Shown: positions 8,701-17,133, counted from the first letter of the stretch. The stretch: 64,000 nucleotides of DNA from Ga0074139 sp964515195 (GCA_964515195.1 CAZETK010000002.1:40158-104157), one strand, 5' to 3'. Notes: generated by a model from the sequence alone, not told the origin. A program made the numbers and translations.

Positions 8701-9335
8701 ATTTCTGTCACCTGCGCGTCTGATGGAGGACTGTACTGAAAGAGCTTGTCATTCTTCGCTTTTGATCTTTCAATTTTATTAACTACCACTTCTATTCGAT
8801 TTTGGATTTCGTCCACATATGAAATTTCTCGTATCTTATTGTTCGCTCCGATACGCACTTCAAGTTCGCTAAACATGGAATTGTTTTTTACGGGCGCCAG
8901 AGTGTAGACCCAGTCGGACTTGGATTTGCTTTTTTTCTTAACTTTGAAGTGGGAATCAAATTTATCGGTAAAAAGGCTTTTTAGCAGCAATTGCCCTTCT
9001 GATTTTTTATTAAATTTCATCTTTGTTACTTGAGGGGGTATCTTGAAGCCCTCTGGTGGATCTTGAATTGTCCACACGACTTCACCATCAAAGATAATTC
9101 TCGATTTTTCTTTTCCATCCGTGTCCCAACGGAACTTTTCTTGAGAGATATAGATCGTCCCGGGGGCGTTGGTTTCAGTTCCCATTAATTCAGATTTTGT
9201 TTTTTTATCGACTTTAAGGGTTATTAATGGGGCCTTCCGAAATCCCTGAAAAACAGATTTGATGTCAGGCCCCGTCTTTTGGGCTAAAAGATCAAGGCTT
9301 AGCAAAAAGGAGATAATAAATATTTGAAATTTCAT
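8697..9335 (-). CDS. LolA-like outer-membrane lipoprotein carrier
   Basis: From the ATG at 9335 the product is 212 residues with a signal peptide (MKFQIFIISFLLSLDLLAQ) and a beta-rich body. Features typical of the LolA/LolB fold are the LITLKVDKKT and GTIYISQEKFRWD segments, then IIFDGEVVWTI, the strand-turn-strand pattern in which a lipoprotein-derived acyl chain is held. LolA carries lipoproteins across the periplasm. No lipobox is present, so it is a soluble carrier rather than LolB. An upstream start at 9404 would add 23 residues overlapping comF and hiding the signal peptide. It lies 14 bases after comF and overlaps rimO by four bases. Sequence identity to classical LolA is low, so this is a family-level call. 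Confidence 0.7.
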   Translation of the reverse strand: MKFQIFIISFLLSLDLLAQKTGPDIKSVFQGFRKAPLITLKVDKKTKSELMGTETNAPGTIYISQEKFRWDTDGKEKSRIIFDGEVVWTIQDPPEGFKIPPQVTKMKFNKKSEGQLLLKSLFTDKFDSHFKVKKKSKSKSDWVYTLAPVKNNSMFSELEVRIGANNKIREISYVDEIQNRIEVVVNKIERSKAKNDKLFQYSPPSDAQVTEI

Positions 9336-9349
9336 GTGATTAGTTTCTA

Positions 9350-10012
9350 TCACGGCCTTTGACTGGTCGCAACAGAGGAGAGTGGTCTGACAGCTAATGA
9401 CCATACTTGAAAATTCTTCGGTCTGCCCAGCGCCTTATAAGCCGCTTTTGCGGTGCTTCCAGTTGTGACTACGTCATCGACAAAAACGATTTTCATTTTT
9501 GGATCATATGAAAAATCTACAAGCTTTCCCATGACTCGGGTCTGACGGTCCTGTGCGGTTAAATTTTTCTGCTGGATTCGGGACGGCCCCCTTAGTTCCA
9601 ACGCCTCGATATGGGAGAGGGTTAACACTTCTGCTAGGCCTTCAGCCCATCGAAATGCATGCTTGTGGCCTGAGTGACTGCGATGACTGATAAGGATAGT
9701 GGGCTCTTGGCAGACTTCAGGCGATAGCTGCGCACAGAAAAGTTTGGCGTAATAGGACCATGCGCTCTGAGGTGCGGTTTTAAGTTCGCGAATTAACCAT
9801 GAAAGCGTGTCGCTCTTTCCTGGTGGCCAGGAAAATAGAGGAATAACAGAATGGTCAGCAAGAAATAACTCTCCCTTCCGGATCCACGAGGACTGGGCCA
9901 GATCCATACAGGGTAAGCACAAAAGTCCTTTGGTTATTTGGAATGAACCACAGTTTGGACAGCTTCTAAAGCGAACTTCGTTAAGTGAATGGGAGGATCG
10001 GATCGCATGCAT
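9350..10012 (-). CDS. comF: ComF-family phosphoribosyltransferase-like protein
   Basis: The protein (220 residues from the ATG at 10012) begins with a zinc-ribbon-like CPNCGS followed 13 residues later by CLPC, then a central region, and ends with the phosphoribosyltransferase motif KIVFVDDVVTTGSTAKAA. This is the standard layout of ComF/GntX proteins. ComF is needed for uptake of transforming DNA in naturally competent bacteria, but homologues are widespread and the substrate is unknown. A TTG at 10030 would add six residues; the ATG is preferred. Its neighbours (rlmH upstream, the LolA-like gene and rimO downstream) do not point to competence. The 118 bases between it and rlmH could hold its own promoter. 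Confidence 0.88.
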   Translation of the reverse strand: MHAIRSSHSLNEVRFRSCPNCGSFQITKGLLCLPCMDLAQSSWIRKGELFLADHSVIPLFSWPPGKSDTLSWLIRELKTAPQSAWSYYAKLFCAQLSPEVCQEPTILISHRSHSGHKHAFRWAEGLAEVLTLSHIEALELRGPSRIQQKNLTAQDRQTRVMGKLVDFSYDPKMKIVFVDDVVTTGSTAKAAYKALGRPKNFQVWSLAVRPLSSVATSQRP

Positions 10013-10147
10013 AATGGCGTATAGCTGCAATTTCGTTCTTACAACAGGGCGAACCTGATCAGAGTTCTTTAAAGCGCCACTTCGTATTTCGTCTTTTCCG
10101 GAACCTTGTAATTGGAAGTCGGTTACTCAATGGCATATCAAAATTAA

Positions 10148-10612
10148 CTACTGATTATGGTAGGGCTTGTTTTTTATTATCGTATAACCGCGGTAAATTT
10201 GCTCGAGAGTAACTAACAAAGCAATATGGTGGTTGAAAACCAAATCGGACAACCGCCAAATCTCCTGCGCCCGTTTTTTGATAGAATCATCAAGGCCGAA
10301 GGCGCCCCCTATAACAAAAGTGATGTTTCTGGTTCCTGTAGTTTGAAGTCTTTCAATTTTCTTGGCCACCTGAAGTGAGTCCTGGACCAGCCCTTTTTCG
10401 TCTAAGAGAATGATATAATCATCCGGCCTTAAATGCTTCAGAATCAGCTCGGATTCGACCTTTCGCTTTTCTTGCGCATTATCACGGGAGTATTTTAATG
10501 ATTTCAGGTGAATCAATTCAAACTTTTGGAAGTGGTTGATTTTTTCGACGTACTCGCTTGTCGCCTGATCCAGCCATTTTGGTTTGGATGATTGAATGGT
10601 AATGAGCTTCAT
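10148..10612 (-). CDS. rlmH: 23S rRNA pseudouridine-1915 N3-methyltransferase RlmH
   Basis: The 154-residue protein is a SPOUT-class methyltransferase of the usual length. It shows the SAM-binding knot motif FVIGGAFGLDD and the C-terminal signature EQIYRGYTIIKNKPYHNQ that defines RlmH. It methylates pseudouridine 1915 in helix 69 of 23S rRNA after subunit joining. The start codon follows the stop of the NadD-RsfS gene with no intervening base, so the two are translationally linked. The order obgE, nadD, rsfS, rlmH is a common bacterial gene order and supports the call. Confidence 0.96.
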   Translation of the reverse strand: MKLITIQSSKPKWLDQATSEYVEKINHFQKFELIHLKSLKYSRDNAQEKRKVESELILKHLRPDDYIILLDEKGLVQDSLQVAKKIERLQTTGTRNITFVIGGAFGLDDSIKKRAQEIWRLSDLVFNHHIALLVTLEQIYRGYTIIKNKPYHNQ

Positions 10613-11638
10613 TTACTCTCGGTGCTCAGTGAAAGGATCTTTGAGTCCCATATCCTTTCCTTCTTTCCACAGCTTTTCTATCGAGTATTCTTGCCGAACG
10701 TAATCATAGAATACGTGAACAATAAGAGAGCCATAATCCACCACAACCCATCGCCCCTCTTCTAGGCCTTCTATGCTTTGAGGATTAATTCTGTATTCAT
10801 CCTTGATGGCTTGAACCAAATTTTCAGCTAATGCGCTTGTGTGTCGAGTGCTGGTACCAGAAGTGACCAAAGCAAATTCGCTTAATCCGGACATTCCACG
10901 CAGGTCAAAACCTTTCACTTGGATGGCTTTTCTGGAAAACAATTGGTGGGCGCAGAACTCAGTGAACTTTTCGTAATCCTGAATCTTATCTTTTAATGTA
11001 GCGTAAATTTTGTTCTCGCGAATGTACGTTTCAACGGCCAAAGGCAAAAACTTTTCGACTGAACGGCCACTTCGTATTCGTTTACGCAACTCGCTGGCAG
11101 AAACATCCACATCTTGCAAGCGAATAAACTGGATATTTCGACCGGTGGTAAGCTCAATGAAGTTAAAGTCATACTCGAGTATGAATTCTTGAAGATAGGC
11201 TGGCAACTTTTCCTTCGAGCTTGGTATATCGAATCCGGGACGAGTGGCGATAATCAGATTGGTCTCTTTTAAAATCTGTTTATAATCTTTCCAGCTATCA
11301 AAAGTCTCAAGATGATCAGCGCCCATTATGAGGTGCATATCATCCGGTTTGTATTTCTTGGAGTAGCTTTTAAGTGTGTCAATTGTATAGCTAGTACCGC
11401 CCCTTTTAATCTCCTGCTCATCAATTTCAAAAGCCGAACCATAGCTTTGTAGCGCTAAGCGCACCATTTGCAGGCGCTGCTCGGGCGAGGGGCCCTCGAT
11501 TGGAGTTTTCAGGGGACTTTGGAATGAAGGTACAACGAAGACCTTGTCGAGGCCGGTTTTCTTCTGAACGGTTGTAAGGCACGTGATATGGCCCAGATGA
11601 GGTGGATTGAAGCTTCCGCCGAAAATTCCAATCTTCAT
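10613..11638 (-). CDS. nadD-rsfS: fused NadD (nicotinate-nucleotide adenylyltransferase) and RsfS (ribosomal silencing factor)
   Basis: This single 341-residue frame joins two proteins that are usually separate neighbours. Residues 1 to about 213 are a NadD adenylyltransferase: nucleotide-binding GGSFNPPHLGH at 7-17, GGTSYTIDTL at 80-89, MGADHLETFDSW at 105-116 and VSASELRKRIRSG at 179-191. It makes deamido-NAD from nicotinate mononucleotide and ATP. Residues from about 222 to 341 are RsfS: DLRGMSGLSEFALVTSGTST at 245-264, GRWVVVDYGSLIVHVF at 295-310 and EYSIEKLWKEG at 317-327. RsfS binds L14 on the large subunit and blocks subunit joining in starvation. No stop or internal start with a clear ribosome binding site separates them. 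The start overlaps the obgE stop by four bases. Confidence 0.93.
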   Translation of the reverse strand: MKIGIFGGSFNPPHLGHITCLTTVQKKTGLDKVFVVPSFQSPLKTPIEGPSPEQRLQMVRLALQSYGSAFEIDEQEIKRGGTSYTIDTLKSYSKKYKPDDMHLIMGADHLETFDSWKDYKQILKETNLIIATRPGFDIPSSKEKLPAYLQEFILEYDFNFIELTTGRNIQFIRLQDVDVSASELRKRIRSGRSVEKFLPLAVETYIRENKIYATLKDKIQDYEKFTEFCAHQLFSRKAIQVKGFDLRGMSGLSEFALVTSGTSTRHTSALAENLVQAIKDEYRINPQSIEGLEEGRWVVVDYGSLIVHVFYDYVRQEYSIEKLWKEGKDMGLKDPFTEHRE

Positions 11639-12666
11639 TCTTTTTCTCCCTGGTAAAGATGCTCTCCGACCTTTAACAATAGCTCACGAATATTAAGCCC
11701 ACTGACGGCCGAAACGACAAGAGGTTTGAACCCTTTTTTATCCTGAAAGGTGTTAAGGATCCTTTCCAGCTCGTTGTGGGGAATGGCATCGGCCTTGTTG
11801 AGTGCCACAATCTGGGGTCTTGATGTTAGAGCAAAAAAGCCCTCTTTGTCCTTATTATTTTCGTCATACATCCTGAGTTCGTAGTTTATATCCTCGAAGT
11901 CTTCATAGGGATCGCGTCCTGACATGCCAGAGGCATCAATTAGGTGGATGAAGACACGAGTCCTTTCGATATGTTTTAAAAATTGAATTCCTAGCCCCAC
12001 GCCTTGATGTGCGCCCTTTACAAGGCCAGGTATATCCGCGACGACAAAGGATTTTTCATCTGTGAATTTCACAACGCCCAGGTGCGGCGTCAGGGTGGTG
12101 AATGGGTAATCGGCAATTTTAGGTTTGGCCGCGGATATTCGCGAAATCAAGGTGGACTTTCCGGCGTTGGGAAAGCCAATGATGCCGACATCGGCGATCA
12201 ATTTCAGCTCGAGATTCACTTCAAGTTCTTCGCCTTCCTCCCCGGGCTGGGCATGTTCCGGGGCCTGATTCACGCTTGTTCGGAAAAAATGATTTCCCTT
12301 TCCCCCGCGACCACCCCTTAACAGCACATGCTCTTCGATATCAGTCATATCCACTATAATTTGCCCCGTAGATTCTCGAACTACTGTTCCTCGGGGGACA
12401 ACGAGCACAAGATCTTCTCCATGATGGCCTGTTCGATTGGCTGAAGACCCGGGCTGACCATTTTGTGCGGCATATTTCTTGTTAGATTTGAAATCAACCA
12501 GGGAGTTAAGATGCTTTGAGCTTCTAATAATAACATCTCCGCCTTTGCCGCCATCTCCTCCATCGGGCCCACCACGTGGCTCCATGGCTTCACGGCGGAA
12601 GCTCACACATCCTGGTCCCCCTCGGCCCGAGGTTATCGTTATCCTGACTTCATCGATGAACTTCAT
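11635..12666 (-). CDS. obgE: ribosome-assembly GTPase ObgE
   Basis: The 343-residue protein has the glycine-rich Obg domain (1-158, with repeats such as GGRGGKGN) followed by a GTPase domain with G1 GFPNAGKS at 164-171, a DIPG switch II motif (VADIPGLVKGAH) and NKAD. It lacks the long C-terminal OCT domain of some Obg proteins. ObgE binds the 50S subunit late in assembly and links it to the nucleotide pool. Genes for L21 and L27 lie upstream, the classic rplU-rpmA-obg order, but a strong inverted repeat with a T-run on this strand separates rpmA from obgE, so obgE may be partly under its own control. It overlaps the NadD-RsfS gene by four bases. Confidence 0.96.
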   Translation of the reverse strand: MKFIDEVRITITSGRGGPGCVSFRREAMEPRGGPDGGDGGKGGDVIIRSSKHLNSLVDFKSNKKYAAQNGQPGSSANRTGHHGEDLVLVVPRGTVVRESTGQIIVDMTDIEEHVLLRGGRGGKGNHFFRTSVNQAPEHAQPGEEGEELEVNLELKLIADVGIIGFPNAGKSTLISRISAAKPKIADYPFTTLTPHLGVVKFTDEKSFVVADIPGLVKGAHQGVGLGIQFLKHIERTRVFIHLIDASGMSGRDPYEDFEDINYELRMYDENNKDKEGFFALTSRPQIVALNKADAIPHNELERILNTFQDKKGFKPLVVSAVSGLNIRELLLKVGEHLYQGEKE

Positions 12667-12681
12667 AAGTCACTTCTTTAT

Positions 12682-12720
12682 ACAAAAAAAGGAGGGAACC
12701 TTTAAGGGCTCCCTCCTTCA
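12682..12720 (-). terminator. Rho-independent terminator between rpmA and obgE
   Basis: On the minus strand GGAGGGA, a 12-base loop region containing CCCTTAAAGG, and TCCCTCC are followed by a run of seven T. The seven-base GC-rich stem plus T-run is a clear intrinsic terminator shape. It would end the rplU-rpmA transcript just upstream of the obgE start at 12666, or act as an attenuator that lets a fraction of transcripts through. Confidence 0.8.
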
Positions 12721-12741
12721 GCAATCATTTCAAATAGAGAT

Positions 12742-13002
12742 TTACGCTGTTTTTGGGTAAACGCTGACTTTAAACTTCTCTTTAGAAAAACGTTCAAACT
12801 TAACGATACCTTCAACAATGGAATAAATTGTGTGATCGCGGCCCATTTTTACGTTGTTGCCAATATGGAATTTGGTTCCACGTTGACGAACAAGAATTGT
12901 TCCTGGGAGAACTGTCTGGCCACCAAATCGTTTTACGCCTAAGCGTTTACTCTGGGAATCACGTCCGTTCTTTGTACTACCACCGGCTTTTTTACTTGCC
13001 AT
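12742..13002 (-). CDS. rpmA: 50S ribosomal protein L27
   Basis: This is an 86-residue bL27 with the expected N-terminus MASKKAGGSTKNGRDSQSKR, the short flexible tail that reaches the peptidyl-transferase centre, followed by KRFGGQ, GTILVRQRGTKFHIG and the usual C-terminal strand. There is no N-terminal extension of the kind that is removed by the Prp protease in Firmicutes. It lies 13 bases downstream of rplU and upstream of an intrinsic terminator, so the two genes form a ribosomal-protein transcription unit. Confidence 0.98.
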   Translation of the reverse strand: MASKKAGGSTKNGRDSQSKRLGVKRFGGQTVLPGTILVRQRGTKFHIGNNVKMGRDHTIYSIVEGIVKFERFSKEKFKVSVYPKTA

Positions 13003-13015
13003 AGCTCACCTCAAC

Positions 13016-13582
13016 TTATTTCTTAGCTTTCTTTGCAGTTTTCTTCTTAGCTGTCGCTTTTTTCTTCACGGCTTTTTTGGCCGGAGCCTTTTTTACCGCT
13101 TTCTTTTTAGCAGCTGCCTTCTTTTTGGGCGCCTCTTCACTTAAAGCTTCGCTTTTGCTTCTATTTTGAACACGCTCTTTGCGTGCGTCAATCTTCGATT
13201 GAAGCTTAGCTTCACGTGCCTGTACAACATCAATTACATTCGGAGTTTCGTCCGTCTGGGCCACGCTTCCATCGGGAGACGTGATGGATTTCACGAAAAG
13301 CTCCGTGAACAGCTGGCGATGAGTGGCGAATTTCCTGTAAGAATGTCTTCGCTTCTTTTTAAAAACGATAATTTTACGAGTGCGCGCTTGCTTAGTAACT
13401 ACAACAGTTACTTTCGCATTCTTCACAAGCGGCTGACCCGCATGAATGGCGTCTCCACCGACTAGCAAAACCTCATTAATATCGAATTCAGACCCAAGTT
13501 CTTTATCAAGCTTTTCAACTTGTACAACATCACCAGGCTTAACAGTATATTGCTTACCGCCGGTGCGAATAACTGCGTACAT
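13016..13582 (-). CDS. rplU: 50S ribosomal protein L21 with long Lys/Ala-rich C-terminal extension
   Basis: Residues 1 to about 103 are a normal bL21 (start MYAVIRTGGKQYTV, then KIIVFKKKRRHSYRKFATHRQ at 70-90), which binds 23S rRNA on the large subunit. Residues 104-188 form an added tail: first a polar, partly helical linker (about 104-150, including REAKLQSKIDARKERVQ), then a lysine- and alanine-rich stretch at 152-188 with repeated AAKKK and KKAPAKKA units like those of histone H1 or HU tails. Ordinary bacterial L21 is about 100-105 residues. The start has a GGAGG six bases upstream. A TTGACA hexamer (minus strand, 13637-13642) lies about 55 bases upstream, but no convincing -10 box follows it. 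Confidence 0.95.
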   Translation of the reverse strand: MYAVIRTGGKQYTVKPGDVVQVEKLDKELGSEFDINEVLLVGGDAIHAGQPLVKNAKVTVVVTKQARTRKIIVFKKKRRHSYRKFATHRQLFTELFVKSITSPDGSVAQTDETPNVIDVVQAREAKLQSKIDARKERVQNRSKSEALSEEAPKKKAAAKKKAVKKAPAKKAVKKKATAKKKTAKKAKK

Positions 13583-13756
13583 TAGGTACCTCCGTAGGAC
13601 TCAAGCCCACCGTTTCTGCCACTCCGCATGAGGGTTTGTCAACTTTTTAAGCTCGGATTTTAAATTTTCTCTTTAAAGGGTTCCGCATCTCACGGAAAAC
13701 TGAATTGTAAAATTTCTTCATAATTTCCACAAGTTATCAGAACTGAAGACGACCGC

Positions 13757-15295
13757 TTAGACAAAGAAAACTTCATATTGCTCGAGGTGATAATTGGGTT
13801 CAATTTTAAAGGCTATGGAACGTTTTACCTTTTTCTCCATATGTTCAAGGGTTTCGCTTTCCATTTCGTAGATCCAATCAACCACCTCGCCATGACAGTG
13901 GACCACAATCGAGGCTTTTTTGCGGTCTAATCCTGGTGCCTCCCGTTCAATTTCTCGGAAAATTTCATTGGCAATAGTGGATTTTTTCTTAATATAGCCT
14001 CGCCCTTCGCAGTATTCACATGGTTCACAGAGGCTTTTGATAAGACTGGGTCGGATGCGCTTGCGGGTCATTTCCACTAAGCCAAGCTGCGACATGGAAA
14101 TAACATGGGTTCGTGCTCGGTCCTTCGCCACTTCTTCTTTCAAAACTTCTAAAACTTTTTCACGATGAGTTTCTTTTTCCATATCAATAAAGTCGACGAT
14201 AATAATGCCACCACAATTCCGGATTCGTAACTGGTGAGCGATTTCTTTCACGGCCTCTAGATTCGTTTTCAGAATTGTGTCTTCAAGATCTTTTTTTCCG
14301 ACAAAGCGACCCGTGTTTACGTCGATGACCACTAAAGCTTCTGCCTCATCAATCACGATATAACCGCCGGATTTCAGCCAGATCTTGCGATCCATAGAGC
14401 GTGAAATTTCCATGTCAACTTCATACATATCGAAAAGTGGCTTTTGCTGATCATAATAGATTATATTATGTTTGTATCTGGGCATAAGCTGGGAAACGAA
14501 TTTCACGATTTTTTTATGGACATCCTCATCGTCGACAAAAACAGCTGTAACATCCTCGTTTAAAAGGTCTCGCAATGCGCGCAACTCCACGTCTGGTTCA
14601 GAGTGAATCATCCCCGGAGATTTTCTTTTTTCATAGTTTTTGAAAATTTCTTTGCTGAGCCTATCGAGATATTCAATGTCAGCGCGAAGCTGTTCTTCTG
14701 TCGCGCCTTCTCCTGCCGTCCGGACGATTACGCCCCCTTGGGGGTTTATCTTTTGAACAAGATTTTTCAAGCGATCACGCTCTTCTTCATTTTCGATTCT
14801 TCGGCTGATTCCCAAGTGTCGTATCGTAGGCAAATACACAATGAATCGGCCCGGTAATGACACGTGAGTTGTAAGCCTCGCCCCCTTGGTCCCAAGTGGA
14901 TCCTTAGCCACCTGGACAAGGATAGATTGACCTTCCTTCAGAAGGTCCTGAATGGGAATTTTGGCATGAACTGAGATTCTTTCCTGGGAGCGCCCGTCTT
15001 CTTCTGGTGGCGTTGAAAGGGGCTCATCCTGATCGATTTCGGAAAATGGATAAACGCTAGAGTCAACGTCCTCGCGGATGTCTCCGGCATACAAAAAGGC
15101 CGCTTTATCCAGACCAATATCCACAAAGGCCGCCTGCATCCCCGGCAAAACCCGAATTACCGTACCACGATGAATACTTCCCACCAAAGTGGGAGAGGTC
15201 TTACGTTCGATTTTAAGATCGGCGAGAATTCCCGCCTCGACATAGGCGACGCGAGTCTCTTGCGGTTTAACATTGATGAGGATTTCTGCAGCCAT
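13757..15295 (-). CDS. rng: ribonuclease G (RNase E/G family)
   Basis: The 512-residue protein matches RNase G in length and layout. It has an S1 RNA-binding domain (about 35-145) that contains an acidic insert near 76-105, an RNase-H-like and 5'-sensor region, and the catalytic site with Asp325 (VVIDVNTG) and Asp368 (IIIVDFIDM) that bind the metal. The zinc-link Cys423 and Cys426 (LCEPCEYC) join monomers in this family. There is no C-terminal degradosome scaffold, so G rather than E type. It cuts single-stranded RNA near 5' monophosphates in mRNA decay and rRNA maturation. It precedes rplU on the same strand with 174 bases between them and is divergent from pilT. Confidence 0.95.
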   Translation of the reverse strand: MAAEILINVKPQETRVAYVEAGILADLKIERKTSPTLVGSIHRGTVIRVLPGMQAAFVDIGLDKAAFLYAGDIREDVDSSVYPFSEIDQDEPLSTPPEEDGRSQERISVHAKIPIQDLLKEGQSILVQVAKDPLGTKGARLTTHVSLPGRFIVYLPTIRHLGISRRIENEEERDRLKNLVQKINPQGGVIVRTAGEGATEEQLRADIEYLDRLSKEIFKNYEKRKSPGMIHSEPDVELRALRDLLNEDVTAVFVDDEDVHKKIVKFVSQLMPRYKHNIIYYDQQKPLFDMYEVDMEISRSMDRKIWLKSGGYIVIDEAEALVVIDVNTGRFVGKKDLEDTILKTNLEAVKEIAHQLRIRNCGGIIIVDFIDMEKETHREKVLEVLKEEVAKDRARTHVISMSQLGLVEMTRKRIRPSLIKSLCEPCEYCEGRGYIKKKSTIANEIFREIEREAPGLDRKKASIVVHCHGEVVDWIYEMESETLEHMEKKVKRSIAFKIEPNYHLEQYEVFFV

Positions 15296-15296
15296 G

Positions 15297-15313
15297 TTTA
15301 GTCTTTAGTCTAG
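15297..15313 (+). promoter_or_regulatory. tandem TTTAGTC repeats upstream of pilT
   Basis: Two direct TTTAGTC heptamers (15297-15303 and 15304-15310) lie between the divergent rng and pilT genes, followed by TAG. The same TTAGTC core recurs in other leaders in this window (19291, 19341, 35523, 39711, 39753). It may be a binding site or promoter element; function is inferred only from recurrence and position. Confidence 0.3.
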
Positions 15314-15373
15314 TTGTTTGGATTTAGGCAACCTGAATTAAGAAATTCGCCGTCTTCGCCGATAAAAAAGACG

Positions 15374-16450
15374 ATGGCGACTATAGATGAACTTTTTAAA
15401 CTCATGGTGGAACAAAAAGCATCTGACCTGCATATTACGTCAGGCGCTCCACCCTATTTACGTCTTCATGGCAATATGGTCCCACTAAATTATCGAGAAC
15501 TCTCGAATCAGGATGTACAAGGCTTGGTCTTTGAAATTCTAAGTGAAAAGCAAAAAAAGCAATTTATCGAGAAGTGGGAGCTGGATTGCGCCTATGCCGT
15601 ACCCGGCCTGGGGCGTTTTCGTGTAAACGTCTTTATGCAACGAAAAGGGTTGGGCGCTGTCTTCCGCGTCATCCCCGAAAAAATCTTAACCCCGCAAGAG
15701 TTAAACCTTCCGCAAGCCATTATGGATTTGATTGAGTGTGATCGTGGCCTGATCCTAGTTACTGGCCCTACGGGATCTGGTAAATCCACCACTTTGGCAG
15801 CCCTTATCCACCATATCAACATGACTCGGGAAGCCCACATCCTAACGGTGGAAGACCCGGTTGAATTCGTACACCAGAACATCAAAGCGCTTGTTAACCA
15901 ACGTGAAGTGGGAAGCCACACGAAAACCTTCGCCAATGCCTTAAAGGCAGCGCTTCGTGAAGATCCCGACATCATGCTAGTTGGTGAGTTGCGGGACCTA
16001 GAAACTATCTCTCTGGCGTTGACAGCTGCCGAGACAGGCCACTTGGTATTCGGAACCCTCCATACCAACAGTGCCGCAAAAACCATTGACCGTATCATTG
16101 ACGTTTTCCCTTCTGGACAGCAGCAACAAATCCGAACAATGCTTTCAGAAAGCTTACGGGGAGTTGTCGCACAAACCCTTTTCTCCCGGGCTGACGGGCA
16201 AGGTCGGGTGGCGGCCTATGAGATTCTTCGGAACACAAAGGCCATTGCGAACTTGATTCGCGAGAACAAAATCCATCAGATAGCCTCTATTATGCAAACA
16301 GGCCAAAGCAGCGGCATGATCCTTTTTGAAAAATACGTAGATGACTTGGTTAAAACCGGTAAGGTTTCAGCCACTGATGCCCGCTCGTTCTTGGGTAAAG
16401 ATACTGAGGTGACAATGGCATCCAAAACAGCTATGACTAAAGTAGGATGA
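15374..16450 (+). CDS. pilT: type IV pilus retraction ATPase PilT
   Basis: From the ATG at 15374 the product has 358 residues, standard for PilT. It has an N-terminal PAS-like domain, Walker A GPTGSGKST at 131-139, an Asp box (LTVEDPVEF), Walker B (ALREDPDIMLVGE) and a His box (GTLHTNSA). The AIANLIRENKIHQI segment corresponds to the AIRNLIRE motif that marks PilT as the retraction rather than extension motor. It acts at the cytoplasmic face of the inner membrane. An upstream in-frame start at 15314 would add 20 residues not seen in the family. Unusually, it overlaps deoC by four bases and so leads a nucleoside-salvage operon; no other pilus gene is adjacent. Confidence 0.95.
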   Translation: MATIDELFKLMVEQKASDLHITSGAPPYLRLHGNMVPLNYRELSNQDVQGLVFEILSEKQKKQFIEKWELDCAYAVPGLGRFRVNVFMQRKGLGAVFRVIPEKILTPQELNLPQAIMDLIECDRGLILVTGPTGSGKSTTLAALIHHINMTREAHILTVEDPVEFVHQNIKALVNQREVGSHTKTFANALKAALREDPDIMLVGELRDLETISLALTAAETGHLVFGTLHTNSAAKTIDRIIDVFPSGQQQQIRTMLSESLRGVVAQTLFSRADGQGRVAAYEILRNTKAIANLIRENKIHQIASIMQTGQSSGMILFEKYVDDLVKTGKVSATDARSFLGKDTEVTMASKTAMTKVG

Positions 16451-17133
16451 CAACAGCATTTAAACCCCAAGATCTTAGCCGCTATATCGAACATACTTTA
16501 TTAAAGCCCGAGGCGACCCTCGAAAGTTTCGAGCGCCTTTGTCAGGAAGCCATCGACAACCAGTTTTTAGGTGTCTGTGTCCCCAGCCGCTTCGTAAAGC
16601 ACTGCAAAAAGTGGCTTAACAACACTCAGGTAAAGGTTGTTTGCGTTGTCGGGTTTCCCTTGGGACACCAGAATACAAAGGTGAAGGCCTTTGAAACGTC
16701 GTTGGCCCTTAGTGACGGCGCGGACGAGATTGACATGGTTATCTCACTAGGCGGCGTGAAAGAAAAAAATTGGGATTTTGTCCAAGAAGATATTACTTGT
16801 GTTGTTCAGGCGGCTCAAGGCAAACCCGTCAAAGTGATTTTAGAGACCCATCTTCTCAACCAAGACGAAAAAACCAAAGGTATTGAGCTGTCGATCGCAT
16901 CTGGAGCTCACTTTATTAAAACCAGCACTGGCTTTACGGGCGGCGGGGCCACCCTTGAAGACATTGCCCTCATGAAAAAAGTCGCTCAAGGCAAGATCCA
17001 AATAAAAGCCAGTGGCGGCATTAAGTCATTTGAGCAAGCCATTGCGTTGATCCAGGAGGGGGCGGTCCGCATCGGAACCAGCTCCGGTGTCGTGATCGTT
17101 CAAAATCAAGCGGCTACAACTGGTGGTTACTGA
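16447..17133 (+). CDS. deoC: deoxyribose-phosphate aldolase
   Basis: The 228-residue TIM-barrel protein has the family hallmarks YIEHTLLKPEAT near the start, GFPLGHQNTKVKAFE, the proton-relay Asp96 region (GADEIDMV), the Schiff-base Lys158 in FIKTSTGF and Lys187 in IKASGGI. It splits 2-deoxyribose-5-phosphate into acetaldehyde and glyceraldehyde-3-phosphate. Its length fits the shorter bacterial class typified by Bacillus and Thermotoga. It overlaps pilT by four bases and the phosphorylase gene by one base. With the two phosphorylases downstream it forms a route from deoxynucleosides to central carbon metabolism, which would suit an organism that digests prey DNA. Confidence 0.96.
   Translation: MTTAFKPQDLSRYIEHTLLKPEATLESFERLCQEAIDNQFLGVCVPSRFVKHCKKWLNNTQVKVVCVVGFPLGHQNTKVKAFETSLALSDGADEIDMVISLGGVKEKNWDFVQEDITCVVQAAQGKPVKVILETHLLNQDEKTKGIELSIASGAHFIKTSTGFTGGGATLEDIALMKKVAQGKIQIKASGGIKSFEQAIALIQEGAVRIGTSSGVVIVQNQAATTGGY

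Noticed and set aside
12572..12579. CCACGTGG core inside obgE as a third parS site
   Set aside because: The flanks do not continue the TGTT...AACA palindrome, so it is a chance E-box-like core in coding sequence.
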